A stretch of 64,000 bases of DNA from an uncultured Bacteroidales bacterium (GTDB lineage Bacteria > Bacteroidota > Bacteroidia > Bacteroidales > UBA932). The notes below the pieces were generated by a model. The model searched no databases, had not been told where the DNA came from, and worked only from the letters and a program-made list of their open reading frames with translations. Location: positions 23,696 to 87,695 of the forward strand of contig CAKVAS010000011.1 of assembly GCA_934725015.1 (NCBI GenBank), given 5' to 3'. Shown in pieces: positions 24,005 through 33,953 of this stretch. The translations under genes and the position numbers were made by a program. Position 1 is the stretch's first letter. Every line of letters starts with the position of its first letter.

Positions 24005-24706
24005 ATGATTTATTCACATGAAGTGCAGCAGATGTGCTGCGTCGCGAAGGGTCCGAACCACGGCCCCGCTCCAATCCCTGAAGAGGGAAAATGGGTAAAA
24101 GCTAAAGAAGTTACCGACATTTCCGGCCTTACTCACGGCGTCGGCTGGTGCGCTCCGCAGCAGGGTGCCTGCAAGCTTACGCTCAACGTGAAGGACGGCA
24201 TCATCCAGGAGGCTCTCATCGAGACCATCGGATGCTCCGGAATGACCCACTCCGCAGCCATGGCGGCCGAGATTCTTCCGGGCAAGACCATTCTCGAGGC
24301 GCTCAACACGGACCTCGTCTGCGATGCCATCAACACGGCGATGCGCGAACTTTTCCTCCAGATTGTCTATGGACGTACCCAGTCCGCCTTCTCGGAGGGC
24401 GGTCTCATGATCGGCGCCGGACTTGAGGACCTCGGAAAGGGACTCCGCAGCCAGGTAGGCACGCTCTACGGCACGCTCGCCAAGGGCCCGCGCTACCTTG
24501 AGATGGCCGAGGGCTACATCAAGACCATCGCGCTCGACAAGGACGACCAGATTTGCGGCTATGAGTTCGTCCACATGGGCAAGTTCATGGATCTTGTGAA
24601 GAAGGGGGTCGATGCAAACGAGGCTCTCAAGCAGGTGACGGGGTCTTACGGACGCTTTACCAAGGAGGCCGGTGCAGTCAAATATGTTGATCCACGTAAA
24701 GAATAA
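24005..24706 (+). CDS. NifU-like iron-sulfur scaffold homologue paired with GGGtGRT protein
   Basis: A 233-residue protein resembling the NifU/IscU scaffold fold: VGWCAPQQGACKLTLNVKDGI, then ETIGCSGMTHSAAMAAEIL with Cys residues where the scaffold binds clusters, and a Gly-rich GGLMIGAGLEDLGKGLRSQ segment. An N-terminal MCCVAKGPNHG adds two more Cys. It is followed 12 bp later by the GGGtGRT gene, with which it is conserved in Bacteroidales and other anaerobes. The joint function is not known; assembly or transfer of an Fe-S cluster is a reasonable guess. Confidence 0.75.
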   Translation: MIYSHEVQQMCCVAKGPNHGPAPIPEEGKWVKAKEVTDISGLTHGVGWCAPQQGACKLTLNVKDGIIQEALIETIGCSGMTHSAAMAAEILPGKTILEALNTDLVCDAINTAMRELFLQIVYGRTQSAFSEGGLMIGAGLEDLGKGLRSQVGTLYGTLAKGPRYLEMAEGYIKTIALDKDDQICGYEFVHMGKFMDLVKKGVDANEALKQVTGSYGRFTKEAGAVKYVDPRKE

Positions 24707-24718
24707 GGAGAAAAGACA

Positions 24719-25729
24719 ATGATAAGAGAAGTTAAGTTCGAAAGCCAGGATCGTCGTATCAAACAGATACTCGCTGTCCTCAACGAAAACGGCATCAAGG
24801 ATATTGAAGAGGCCAACGCCATCTGCGACAAGTACGGTCTCGATCCTTACAAGACCTGCGAAGACACACAGCCAATCTGCTTCGAGAACGCGAAGTGGGC
24901 TTATGTTGTCGGCTCCGCAATCGCTCTTAAGAAAGGCTGCAGGAACGCCGCTGAGGCCGCTGAGGCAATCGGTCTGGGTCTTCAGTCGTTCTGCATTCCG
25001 GGTTCTGTCGCCGATGACCGCAAGGTAGGTCTCGGACACGGCAACCTCGCCGCCATGCTTCTCCGCGAGGAGACTAAGTGCTTCGCGTTCCTCGCGGGAC
25101 ACGAGTCATTCGCGGCCGCAGAGGGTGCCATCAAGATTGCGGCAAAGGCGGACAAGGTTCGTAAGGAGCCTCTCCGCTGCATCCTCAACGGTCTCGGAAA
25201 GGATGCCGCTCAGATTATTTCCCGCATCAACGGCTTCACATATGTGCAGACCAAGTTCGACTATTTCACAGGCAAGCTTGAGATTGTCCGTGAAATCGCC
25301 TACAGCGACGGTCCCCGCGCAAAGGTGAAGTGCTACGGAGCCGATGACGTGCGCGAGGGCGTGGCAATCATGTGGCACGAGGGCGTTGACGTTTCCATCA
25401 CAGGAAACTCCACCAACCCTACACGTTTCCAGCACCCTGTCGCAGGAACATATAAGAAGGAGCGCATCCTCGCCGGCAAACCGTATTTCTCAGTCGCGTC
25501 CGGCGGCGGCACCGGCCGTACTCTTCATCCGGACAATATGGCTGCCGGCCCGGCTTCATACGGAATGACCGACACTATGGGACGTATGCACTCTGACGCG
25601 CAGTTCGCGGGTTCTTCATCCGTTCCGGCTCACGTCGAGATGATGGGCTTCCTCGGAATCGGCAACAACCCTATGGTGGGCTGCACGGTGGCCTGCGCTG
25701 TGGATGTTGCGACCGCATTGAACAAATAA
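24719..25729 (+). CDS. GGGtGRT protein, unknown function
   Basis: A 336-residue protein carrying the family-naming motif (SVASGGGTGRTLHPDN). A C-terminal GNNPMVGCTVACAVDVATAL contains two Cys. An N-terminal helical region precedes a Cys-containing segment (DPYKTCEDTQPICFENAK). It is co-transcribed with the NifU-like gene. The conserved Cys residues and partner suggest a metal-cluster protein; no reaction is established. Confidence 0.85.
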   Translation: MIREVKFESQDRRIKQILAVLNENGIKDIEEANAICDKYGLDPYKTCEDTQPICFENAKWAYVVGSAIALKKGCRNAAEAAEAIGLGLQSFCIPGSVADDRKVGLGHGNLAAMLLREETKCFAFLAGHESFAAAEGAIKIAAKADKVRKEPLRCILNGLGKDAAQIISRINGFTYVQTKFDYFTGKLEIVREIAYSDGPRAKVKCYGADDVREGVAIMWHEGVDVSITGNSTNPTRFQHPVAGTYKKERILAGKPYFSVASGGGTGRTLHPDNMAAGPASYGMTDTMGRMHSDAQFAGSSSVPAHVEMMGFLGIGNNPMVGCTVACAVDVATALNK

Positions 25730-25747
25730 TTTAAAACATTTGATATC

Positions 25748-26962
25748 ATGAAAAGATTTTTGTCTGTTTTGGCTGTTCTTTCGCTTTCTGTCGCGGCATT
25801 CGCACAGGAGGATGGTAACAGGGATGCCAACGGCAAGATTGTCCGCGGACCTTATGAAACCAACAGTTTCTGGGACAACTGGGGAATCGGCGTTGCCGGC
25901 GGCGTGAATCTCATCGGTGACGGTGTCGTAACTCCTGGTGTGGGCGGAAATGTCGAACTCAACATTTCCAAGTATTTCACTCCTTGCTATGGCGTAAGGC
26001 TAGGATTTCAGGGCATCACCGCACGCGGCTCAGCTGACGGGGAGTATCAGCCGCTCTTCCACACTGAGAAGGACGGGAAGTATGTGAACCGTATGGCCTT
26101 CGGCTACATTCACGGCGACTTCATGTGGAACATCTCCAACGAGTTCTGGGGCTACAGGGAGTCACGCGTGTATAACTGCGTTCCTTATCTTCATGCCGGT
26201 CTGCTTCTTACGGGAAACCGCAACAATGCTGACAGCAAGCTGAAGATGGGTCGTGAAATCGCCGCCGGTGCAGGTCTCTACAATTCCTTCAAGGTCTGCA
26301 AGAGGCTTGACATCACCCTCGATGTCCGTGGAATCCTCTACAACGGTCGTGCTCTTTCCCTTCCGGGAGGAGTCTCAGGTGAGATTTCAGTTGCCGCCGG
26401 TCTTAATGTGAACCTCGGCAAGACTGCCGCATGGAAGCGTTCTGCAGGCATCACTCCTAAGCAGTGGAAGGATGCCAACGACGCCCTCAACGACGCGAAC
26501 AGCGCTCTTGACAAGGCAAAGGCTGACGCCGCCGCCAAGGACAAGGCTCTCGCCGCCAAGGATGAGGAGCTTGCAAAGGCAAAGGCTGACGCGGAGGCTG
26601 CAAGAAAGGCTGCTGCCGAGAAGAAGGCTGTCCTTACTGACGTATCACCGGCTGTCATGTACTTCAACATAGGCGAGTCAGAGCTTCCTGTCAAGGAGCG
26701 TCTCCACCTCGACTACTATGTGAAGACCGTCATCGCCAATGTGGATGATAACAGGACGATTGTAATCACAGGAACGGCCGACAAGAACACCGGTTCCGCT
26801 TCACGCAACCGCAAGCTTGCAGAGAAGCGTGTGCAGTATGTTCAGGATCTGCTCGTGAACAAGTACAACATCGCTCCTTCACGCATCGTCGCGAAGTCCG
26901 AGGTTGTCAAGGCTAAGACCGCAGACGCGCCGCTCTCACGTTCTATTGTGATTGCCCTCTAA
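25748..26962 (+). CDS. OmpA-family outer-membrane protein
   Basis: A 404-residue protein. A signal peptide (MKRFLSVLAVLSLSVAAFAQ) is followed by a beta-barrel (about 40-230), an Ala/Lys/Asp coiled-coil linker of repeated KAKADAAAKDKALAAKDEE type (about 240-300) and a C-terminal OmpA domain. The last includes VMYFNIGESELP, ITGTADKNTGSASRNRKLAEK and NIAPSRI. Such proteins anchor the outer membrane to peptidoglycan. It begins 18 bp after the GGGtGRT stop and ends with a strong terminator. Confidence 0.9.
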   Translation: MKRFLSVLAVLSLSVAAFAQEDGNRDANGKIVRGPYETNSFWDNWGIGVAGGVNLIGDGVVTPGVGGNVELNISKYFTPCYGVRLGFQGITARGSADGEYQPLFHTEKDGKYVNRMAFGYIHGDFMWNISNEFWGYRESRVYNCVPYLHAGLLLTGNRNNADSKLKMGREIAAGAGLYNSFKVCKRLDITLDVRGILYNGRALSLPGGVSGEISVAAGLNVNLGKTAAWKRSAGITPKQWKDANDALNDANSALDKAKADAAAKDKALAAKDEELAKAKADAEAARKAAAEKKAVLTDVSPAVMYFNIGESELPVKERLHLDYYVKTVIANVDDNRTIVITGTADKNTGSASRNRKLAEKRVQYVQDLLVNKYNIAPSRIVAKSEVVKAKTADAPLSRSIVIAL

Positions 26963-26993
26963 TACGGGGCACCTAAAAGGCGGTTACAAAATT

Positions 26994-27031
26994 ATCCCGG
27001 AATTTGATTCATTTCAAATCCCGGGATTTTT
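26994..27031 (+). terminator. Terminator after the OmpA-family gene
   Basis: ATCCCGG-AATTTGA and TTCAAAT-CCCGGGAT form a long stem followed by four to five T. Confidence 0.85.
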
Positions 27032-27092
27032 GTATAGTTGAACAGCTGAGAGGCAAAAAGATGAAGAAAAGGATGGAAGTGCAATCCGCCTT

Positions 27093-27935
27093 TTATTCGC
27101 TTTTTGCCAAAATTTGCAGGTGATAGTCGGCGCGTATCTTGTCGATGATGGAGCAGACAAGTTCAAAGGTCCGGCTGTCAGGGGTGTATCGGGCCGGGGT
27201 GATGAAATTTACGCGTCCCTGCTTGAGCAGTTTGCGGGCGGTACGTATCTTCTGCGGTATGGCCGGGTTATAGACTCCGATTGAGTGTCCTCCGAACATC
27301 TTGACTATCTTCATGCAGGGCACGTCCGTCTCTCCGTCGCCGAAGTAAATCATGTGCGGGAAAGGAATCCGCTTCTTGTCCTCCATCTGGCTCTCGTTCA
27401 CCTTCTTGTTGTCCCTGATGCTGAGTATTCCCTTGTTTATCTTGAACAGGAACTGGGTCTTTGCCGTGTAATCGACCGCCACCCCTGGCCATATCGCCAC
27501 GCCGTCCTTGTCGTAGATGTACGAGCAGGCGAATATCCGCTTGAATTCATGGGCAATCGGCGTTCCCTCAATCATCTCGGCGAGTCCTGAGGAATTTATG
27601 TAGTGCTCGACGATGACCCCGTGCTCCTTTCCGTATTCGTTCACCGCCGCGAACCATTCCCTCACGCCCTCGAACAGCTCGATTTTCTTTCCGAACCGTC
27701 TGAAGTCCTTTCTTGTAAGGCGTATGCCGAGCCGGCGGGCCTCGTCGAACATCAGCTTCATGTAGCTGAGGATGTTGCTCGCGTCCTGCTCTATTGCAAT
27801 GTCGTCGCTCTCCGTCCAGAACTCCTTGGGGTTCTTTCCTATGGCCTGAATGAATCCGAACTCCTGCATATTGCCGGGGGAAAGCGTCCCGTCGAAGTCA
27901 TAGACGAGCGCCACTATCGGCTTTTTTCTCATCAT
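27093..27935 (-). CDS. HAD-superfamily phosphatase-like hydrolase
   Basis: A 280-residue protein. DFDGTLSPG supplies the nucleophile and acid Asp of motif I, INSSGL is motif II, KTQFLFKINK may be motif III, and YFGDGETDVPCM is motif IV. The cap between motifs I and II is helical. The substrate is not evident. The start MMRKKP at 27935 is preferred because upstream codons overlap the promoter. Confidence 0.85.
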   Translation of the reverse strand: MMRKKPIVALVYDFDGTLSPGNMQEFGFIQAIGKNPKEFWTESDDIAIEQDASNILSYMKLMFDEARRLGIRLTRKDFRRFGKKIELFEGVREWFAAVNEYGKEHGVIVEHYINSSGLAEMIEGTPIAHEFKRIFACSYIYDKDGVAIWPGVAVDYTAKTQFLFKINKGILSIRDNKKVNESQMEDKKRIPFPHMIYFGDGETDVPCMKIVKMFGGHSIGVYNPAIPQKIRTARKLLKQGRVNFITPARYTPDSRTFELVCSIIDKIRADYHLQILAKSE

Positions 27936-27973
27936 ATTCAAAATTTTACCACAAAAAACATAATCTTTCGCCA

Positions 27974-28022
27974 CAAATATAGGAAAAACTGTGGTTCATA
28001 ATGTCTTTTCTTCCTAATTTTG
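27974..28022. promoter_or_regulatory. Divergent promoters between HAD gene and acyl-CoA synthetase
   Basis: On the minus strand TATATTTG (27981-27974) serves the HAD gene. On the plus strand TAATTTTG (28015-28022) serves the synthetase at 28067. Both match TAnnTTTG. Confidence 0.6.
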
Positions 28023-28066
28023 CATCGTCTTCAGACATTTGTGGTTTCAACCGAAAAAATTGAATT

Positions 28067-29725
28067 ATGATTAACAGACCGATGACGCATTATTTCACGA
28101 GGCTTACAGAGGCTATCCGTACAAACTGGGAGTCTCCGGCTCTGTGTAATTATAGGGGGGACGAGTTCACCTTCGGACAGGTTGCTGAACTCATCGCGAA
28201 GTTTCATATATGTTTTGAAGAGGGCGGCGTGAAAAAGGGTGACAAGATTGCTCTCTGCGCCAAGAACTCCGCGAAATGGGGAATATCGTTCCTCGCCATC
28301 AACACTTATGAGGCTGTGGCCGTTCCGATTCTTGCGGATTTCACTCCTGACAGCGTCAATTCTCTCGTCGATCATTCCGAGAGCGTGATTCTCTTCACCA
28401 ACACTGACATCTGGAAGAAGCTTGACAAGGACGCGATGCCGAGAATCAAGGCGGTTCTTTCAGTCGATGACTTCACACTGCTGTATTGCACTGACGAAAA
28501 AATCAAGGCCGCGATGGATGACCTTCAGGCGGCGTTCGAGAAAAAATATCCGCTCGGGTTCACCCGCGAGAACGTGAACTACCCGACGGACAACGACAAG
28601 GATCTTGCAATCATAAACTACACTTCCGGAACGACGAGCGCCCCTAAGGGTGTCATGCTCCGCTACGAGTGTCTCAGTGCCAATGTTGAGTTCGGACAGG
28701 AGCATATTCCTTCCTATCCGGGCGACAAGATTGTGTCGATGCTTCCTATGGCGCACATGTACGGGATGATGTTCGAGCTGCTTTACCCGCTCTGCGGCGG
28801 CTCTACGATTTACTATCTCGGCAAGACTCCTACGCCGGCCCTTCTGCTCGGCGCGATGAAGGAGGTTCACCCTTATCTGGTGATTACCGTTCCCCTCGTG
28901 ATGGAGAAGATTTTCAAGTCTGCCGTGCTCCCTGTGCTTTCAAAGCCGGCGGTAAGGTTCGCCCTCCGTGTCCCGGGACTCAACGGCTTGATTTATAAAA
29001 AAATACGCAGTAAGTTGTTGGATGCCTTCGGTGGCAAGGTCCGCATGATAATAATGGGCGGAGCCGCTCTTAATCCTGACATCGAACAGTGGTTCCGGAA
29101 GATAGGCCTGCCGTTCACCATCGGCTACGGAATGACCGAGGCCGCTCCGCTTCTCGCCTACGAGGACTGCCGTCGATTCGTTCTCCGCTCCTGTGGCAAG
29201 GTTGTTGATCGAGCAGAGGTTCGTATTGATTCCGAGGATCCGCAGAATGTCGTGGGACAGATTCAGGCTCGCGGAACAAGCATAATGAGCGGCTACTACA
29301 AGAACGACGAGGCGACGAAGGCCGCGTTCACCGAGGACGGATGGCTGAACACCGGTGACCTCGGAGTGATTGACGCTGACGGAAACATATTCATACGCGG
29401 ACGCAGCAAGAATATGATTCTTTCCTCAAACGGGCAGAACATCTACCCGGAGGAGATTGAGGCGGCGGTGAACAATCAGCCTTATGTCGTTGAATCAGTG
29501 GTAGTTGATAGGGCGTCGAAACTTGTGGCTCTTGTCTATCTCGACAGTAAGAAGATTGAGGCTGACGGACTTGACGGCGAGGCTCTCTCCGAGAAGATGC
29601 ATGATATGCAGATTATTCTCAACAAGACACTCCCGTCCTACAGCCAGATTTCGAAGGTGGAGATTGTGGGGCAGCCGTTCGAGAAGACTCCGAAGATGAG
29701 CATAAAGCGATTCCTTTACAAGTAA
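28067..29725 (+). CDS. AMP-dependent acyl-CoA synthetase/ligase 1 (FadD-like)
   Basis: A 552-residue adenylate-forming enzyme. The AMP-binding motif YTSGTTSAPKGVM, the GYGMTEAAP segment, the motif LNTGDLGVID and the hinge with RGRSKNMIL are in order, and the catalytic Lys of the C-terminal domain lies in KTPKMSIKRFLYK. The family activates a carboxylate, usually a fatty acid, as acyl-AMP and then as a thioester. It has about the same length and order as the second synthetase at 32109, so the two are paralogues. It has its own promoter and terminator. Confidence 0.88.
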   Translation: MINRPMTHYFTRLTEAIRTNWESPALCNYRGDEFTFGQVAELIAKFHICFEEGGVKKGDKIALCAKNSAKWGISFLAINTYEAVAVPILADFTPDSVNSLVDHSESVILFTNTDIWKKLDKDAMPRIKAVLSVDDFTLLYCTDEKIKAAMDDLQAAFEKKYPLGFTRENVNYPTDNDKDLAIINYTSGTTSAPKGVMLRYECLSANVEFGQEHIPSYPGDKIVSMLPMAHMYGMMFELLYPLCGGSTIYYLGKTPTPALLLGAMKEVHPYLVITVPLVMEKIFKSAVLPVLSKPAVRFALRVPGLNGLIYKKIRSKLLDAFGGKVRMIIMGGAALNPDIEQWFRKIGLPFTIGYGMTEAAPLLAYEDCRRFVLRSCGKVVDRAEVRIDSEDPQNVVGQIQARGTSIMSGYYKNDEATKAAFTEDGWLNTGDLGVIDADGNIFIRGRSKNMILSSNGQNIYPEEIEAAVNNQPYVVESVVVDRASKLVALVYLDSKKIEADGLDGEALSEKMHDMQIILNKTLPSYSQISKVEIVGQPFEKTPKMSIKRFLYK

Positions 29726-29773
29726 GAGCATACATACTGCTTAACATACATACAACGTTTATTTTTAAGGAAG

Positions 29774-29802
29774 GTCAGTCCCCGTTGTGAAACGGGGCTG
29801 AC
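29774..29802 (+). terminator. Terminator after synthetase 1
   Basis: GTCAGTCCCCGTT and AACGGGGCTGAC form a 12-bp stem with one mismatch and a short GTGA loop, then TTATTTTA. The rest of the gap up to 30091 has no gene; a small palindrome GACAAAATGTC (30008-30018) may be a regulatory site for htpG. Confidence 0.8.
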
Positions 29803-30091
29803 TTATTTTATGAAACCTTCAAAAAATAACCTGCATCATCTTTTTTCATTCTTTTCGGTCTATATTTCTTTTCTCATCGGTCATGTACCTCCAGTACCCC
29901 CCACCCTCTTCTAAAAGAAATCTATCCTCGAAAATAATAGAAAAATCTGAAGCAGTTTATTCTTTTCGTGTTTCTATGTTGCCCCCTCGTATATATGACA
30001 GGTGACTGACAAAATGTCGGTCGGTTTCTATTGGTATTGAGTTTGAACATCGGGTGCATATCGTTATATGTGAATTTAATTTTAAAATATT

Positions 30092-31960
30092 ATGGCAAAC
30101 GGAAAAATAGGTGTGACGACGGAAAATATATTTCCGGTAATCAAGAAATTCCTTTATTCGGATCATGAGATATTTCTGCGTGAGCTTGTCGCCAATGCGG
30201 TTGATGCGACGCAGAAGATGAAGGCTCTTGCCGCATCCGGCGAGTGCAAGGCCGAACTCGGGGAACTGAAGGTTCGCGTTGATCTGGATGAGCCTGCAAA
30301 GACGCTGAAAATCATAGACAACGGCATCGGTATGACCTCGGAGGAGGTTGACAAGTACATCAACCAGATTGCGTTCTCTTCAGCAGGCGAGTTCCTTGAG
30401 AAATACAAGGATCAGATTGGCAATATCATCGGTCATTTCGGTCTCGGCTTCTACTCCGCCTTTATGGTCGCCGACAAGGTGACGATTGAGACCTTGAGCT
30501 GGAAGGAAGGCGCCAAGGCCGTAAGGTGGACTTGCGACGGCTCTCCGGAATACACAATGGAGGACTGCGACAAGGCGGAGCGCGGAACGGTCATAACGCT
30601 TTATATATCCGAGGATGAGACGGAGTTCGCCACTCGCGGCAGAATCCAGTCTCTGCTCGACAAATACTGCAAGTTCATGCCGGTTCCCGTCGTGTTCGGC
30701 AAGAAGCAGGAGTGGAAGGACGGCAAGTATGTCGATACCGACGCGGACAATGTCATCAACACGGTTGAGCCGCTCTGGACGCGCAAGCCTTCCGAACTGA
30801 CTGACGAGGACTACAACAAGTTCTATCATGCCCTCTACCCGATGGCGGACGACCCGCTGTTCCACATTCATCTGAACGTTGATTTCCCGTTCAATCTCAC
30901 GGGTATTCTCTATTTCCCTAAGATTAAGGACCAGATGGAGATTTCCCGCAACAAGATTCAGCTCTACTGCAACCAGATGTTCGTGACGGACTCCGTCGAG
31001 GCGATTGTGCCTGACTTCCTCACGCTTCTGCACGGTGTGATTGACTCTCCGGACATTCCGCTGAACGTTTCAAGGAGTTATCTCCAGTCAGACGCCAATG
31101 TCAAGAAGATTTCCGGCTACATCACCAAGAAGGTTGCCGACCGTCTTGAGGAGATTTTCAAGAACGAGCGGCAGTCCTTTGAGGAGAAGTGGGACAATGT
31201 CAAGATTTTCATCGAGTACGGAATGATTTCCGACGAGAAGTTCTGCGAGCGGGCGCTCAAGTTCTGCCTGTTCAAGAATACGGACGGCAAGTATTTCAGC
31301 ATCGAGGACTACCGCAAGGCAATCGAGGCGGAGCAGACCGACAAGGACAAGAAGCTTGTCATTCTCTACGCGACGGATCCGCAGGCGCAGTACTCATACA
31401 TCGAGGCCGCGAAGAACAAGGGCTACGACGTGCTGCTGCTTGACTGCCATCTTGATTCCTATTTCGTGAATATGCTGGAGACCAAGCTTGAGAACGTGAA
31501 GTTCGCGCGGGTGGACTCCGACAGCGTTGACAGGCTCATTGTCAAGGAGGACAGGAAGAAGCCTGAGCTTTCCGAGGACGAGAAGAAGGCACTGGACGAG
31601 ATTTTCAAGGCCGGTCTCCCGACGGAGATGGAGTGGAACGTCGAGGCCGACAATCTCGGCAGGGACGCCGCTCCGGTGCTCATCACCCAGTCTGAGTTCA
31701 TGAGGCGTTACCGTGAGATGTCCAAGCTCGGTGGCGGGCTGAACTTCTACGGCTCTATGCCTGAGTCCTACAACCTGACCGTCAACCTTGAGAACCCTCT
31801 GGTCGAGGCTCTCCGCAGCGAGGACGCTTCTACGGATGAGGCAAAGGCGGCACGGGAGGAGAAGGCTCGTCAGATAACCGACCTTGCACTGCTCGCAAAC
31901 GGGCTGCTCAAGGGCAAGGGGCTAGCCGACTTCATCTCGCGGAGCTACAAGCTGCTGTAG
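30092..31960 (+). CDS. htpG: Molecular chaperone HtpG (Hsp90)
   Basis: A 622-residue cytoplasmic Hsp90. The GHKL ATPase motifs are clear: ELVANAVDA (E and N of motif N), IIDNGIGMT (DxGxG) and GHFGLGFYSAFMV. The middle domain contains LNVSRSYLQSD with its catalytic-loop Arg. The C-terminal dimerisation region ends near ISRSYKLL. There is no charged linker or MEEVD tail, as in bacteria. It stands between the two synthetase genes but has its own terminator. Confidence 0.97.
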   Translation: MANGKIGVTTENIFPVIKKFLYSDHEIFLRELVANAVDATQKMKALAASGECKAELGELKVRVDLDEPAKTLKIIDNGIGMTSEEVDKYINQIAFSSAGEFLEKYKDQIGNIIGHFGLGFYSAFMVADKVTIETLSWKEGAKAVRWTCDGSPEYTMEDCDKAERGTVITLYISEDETEFATRGRIQSLLDKYCKFMPVPVVFGKKQEWKDGKYVDTDADNVINTVEPLWTRKPSELTDEDYNKFYHALYPMADDPLFHIHLNVDFPFNLTGILYFPKIKDQMEISRNKIQLYCNQMFVTDSVEAIVPDFLTLLHGVIDSPDIPLNVSRSYLQSDANVKKISGYITKKVADRLEEIFKNERQSFEEKWDNVKIFIEYGMISDEKFCERALKFCLFKNTDGKYFSIEDYRKAIEAEQTDKDKKLVILYATDPQAQYSYIEAAKNKGYDVLLLDCHLDSYFVNMLETKLENVKFARVDSDSVDRLIVKEDRKKPELSEDEKKALDEIFKAGLPTEMEWNVEADNLGRDAAPVLITQSEFMRRYREMSKLGGGLNFYGSMPESYNLTVNLENPLVEALRSEDASTDEAKAAREEKARQITDLALLANGLLKGKGLADFISRSYKLL

Positions 31961-31983
31961 CAGAGGACTTTGCTATGAATTAT

Positions 31984-32025
31984 GCCCGGGCAGTTTCCCT
32001 CGCGGGAAGCTTGTCCGGGCTTTTC
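31984..32025 (+). terminator. Terminator after htpG
   Basis: GCCCGG and CCGGGC flank inner TTTCCC/GGGAAG arms, then TTTT. Confidence 0.85.
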
Positions 32026-32038
32026 TTGTAAAATGTTG

Positions 32039-32046
32039 TATCTTTG
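32039..32046 (+). promoter_or_regulatory. Promoter -7 box for synthetase 2
   Basis: TATCTTTG lies 62 bp upstream of the start at 32109, just after the htpG terminator. Confidence 0.6.
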
Positions 32047-32108
32047 CAGCCGCTTGGCATGGATTTTCCTTTGGTCATGCCGTTTTGCATGGAAATTTTA
32101 TTTGAAAG

Positions 32109-33893
32109 ATGATGAAGTTATACAGGAAGCTTACGGGGTTCAGAGAGAAATATGTTGACACTCTGGCCAAGTTATATGATTATTCCACGACATTCTACGA
32201 GAACCGGCAGATGTCGGAGATGCTCGGGACTGATTTGAAATACACCTACGGTTCGTTCAAGCATCGCTGCGACGAGCTTTCAAAGAAACTTTCGCAGTAC
32301 GGCATCGGGGCGGGGGAGCGTGTCGCGATTCTGTCGCAGAACACTCCGAACTGGACGGTGGCGTTCTTCTCGGCCGTGGCTTTCGGAAGGGTCGCCGTGC
32401 CGATTCTTCCTGATTCATCGGAGAATGAGGTGACCAACATACTCGAGCATTCGGGATGCCGGGCTATATATGTCTCGAAGAAGTATCTCTCCAAAATCAA
32501 GCCCGAACTGGTTGAGAAACTGACGCTTGTCATTGATATAGAGACCTTTGTCGACATCAGCAGGGACGATGACGCGTTCACCTGCGACGGGCGCACGATT
32601 GCCCCGCAGCCGGACGACCTCGCCACGATAATCTACACGTCCGGAACCACCGGGAGCGCCAAGGGCGTGATGCTGAGCCACAGGAATCTCTGCACCAACA
32701 TCGTGATTTCCTATCATGCCCACAGGGCCGACGAGAATGACGTGTGGCTGTCCATACTCCCCATGCCGCACACCTACGAGATGAGCATCGGAATGCTCTA
32801 TCCTATGTTCGTGGGAGCGAAGGTGTACTATCTTCAGAAGCCGCCGACGGCGACGGTGCTTCTCGCCGCGATGAAGAAGGTCCGACCGACAATCATGCTG
32901 TCCGTGCCTCTTATTATCGAGAAGATGTATAAGGCGAGCATCCTTCCTACCATCCAGAAGAGCCGGGTGCTGAAATGGATGCACAGGAAGATGGCCTGTG
33001 TCCTCTACTGGTTCGTGGGACTCCGGCTCAAGAAGACCTTCGGCGGTCGCATAAAGTTCTTTGGAATAGGCGGGGCGAAACTGAATCCTGCCGTTGAGAA
33101 GTTCCTCAAGAAGGCTCATTTCAACTATGCGATAGGCTACGGGATGACCGAGTGCGCACCGCTTATCTGCACCGCCGGCGTGAAGCAGACTCATGTCGGA
33201 ACCACAGGCGGGGCTGCATACGGGGTTGATGTGAAGCTGATAAACGTGAACCCGGAGAGCGGGGAGGGCGAGATTGTCGTGAAGGGAACAAATGTGATGC
33301 TCGGGTACTACAGGGATCCGGAGAGAACGAAAGCCGCGTTTACGGAGGACGGGTGGTTCAGGACGAATGACCTCGCGTCCGTCGATGAGAAGGGACGCTA
33401 CAGCATAAAGGGTCGTCTGAACAATATGATTCTGGGGCCTTCGGGAGAAAACATATATCCGGAGGAAATCGAGAAGGTCATCAATGACATAGACGGGGTG
33501 GATGAGTCCCTCGTGGTGGAGCGTGACGGCAAGCTTGTGGCTCTGGTGCAGCTCAGCAACAATGTCCTTGACTGGAATCAGGAGAGCGAGGACCAGCTTT
33601 TCGAGAAGCTGGAGGCACGCAAGCAGGCAATCATGAACTATGTGAACAAAAAGGTGAACCGTTCGTCTAAGGTGGCCGGTGTTGAGGTTGTCAAGGAGCC
33701 GTTTGAAAAGACGGCCACCCAGAAGATACGCCGCTTCAAGTACCGCGACGGCGCCGCTTCCTCTAATGGTACAGGTTCTGCGAACGGCACAGGCTCCGCT
33801 GATGGCTCCGGTTTCTCCAGTGGCACAGGCTCCGCTGATGGTGGCGATTCCGCCGGTGCCGCAGAATCCTCTGACAGAAAGGGAGAGGCCTGA
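32109..33893 (+). CDS. AMP-dependent acyl-CoA synthetase/ligase 2 with Ser/Gly tail
   Basis: A 594-residue paralogue of the 28067 enzyme. IYTSGTTGSAKGVML, GYGMTECAP, FRTNDLASVDEKG, KGRLNNMIL and the C-terminal Lys region (EKTATQKIRRFKYR) are present. After the catalytic domain comes a tail of about 45 residues built from repeats such as NGTGSANGTGSADGSG, absent from the first synthetase; it may tether the enzyme or be a neutral expansion. The GH3-family gene follows 60 bp later with its own -7 box, so the two may act on a common acyl substrate. Confidence 0.88.
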   Translation: MMKLYRKLTGFREKYVDTLAKLYDYSTTFYENRQMSEMLGTDLKYTYGSFKHRCDELSKKLSQYGIGAGERVAILSQNTPNWTVAFFSAVAFGRVAVPILPDSSENEVTNILEHSGCRAIYVSKKYLSKIKPELVEKLTLVIDIETFVDISRDDDAFTCDGRTIAPQPDDLATIIYTSGTTGSAKGVMLSHRNLCTNIVISYHAHRADENDVWLSILPMPHTYEMSIGMLYPMFVGAKVYYLQKPPTATVLLAAMKKVRPTIMLSVPLIIEKMYKASILPTIQKSRVLKWMHRKMACVLYWFVGLRLKKTFGGRIKFFGIGGAKLNPAVEKFLKKAHFNYAIGYGMTECAPLICTAGVKQTHVGTTGGAAYGVDVKLINVNPESGEGEIVVKGTNVMLGYYRDPERTKAAFTEDGWFRTNDLASVDEKGRYSIKGRLNNMILGPSGENIYPEEIEKVINDIDGVDESLVVERDGKLVALVQLSNNVLDWNQESEDQLFEKLEARKQAIMNYVNKKVNRSSKVAGVEVVKEPFEKTATQKIRRFKYRDGAASSNGTGSANGTGSADGSGFSSGTGSADGGDSAGAAESSDRKGEA

Positions 33894-33919
33894 TTTTAGG
33901 ACTATTCGTCAAAGTTTGC

Positions 33920-33927
33920 TAACTTTG
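33920..33927 (+). promoter_or_regulatory. Promoter -7 box for the GH3 gene
   Basis: TAACTTTG, 26 bp upstream of the start at 33954. Confidence 0.55.
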
Positions 33928-33953
33928 CACGGTTTTTTTACAGAACGCTCATT

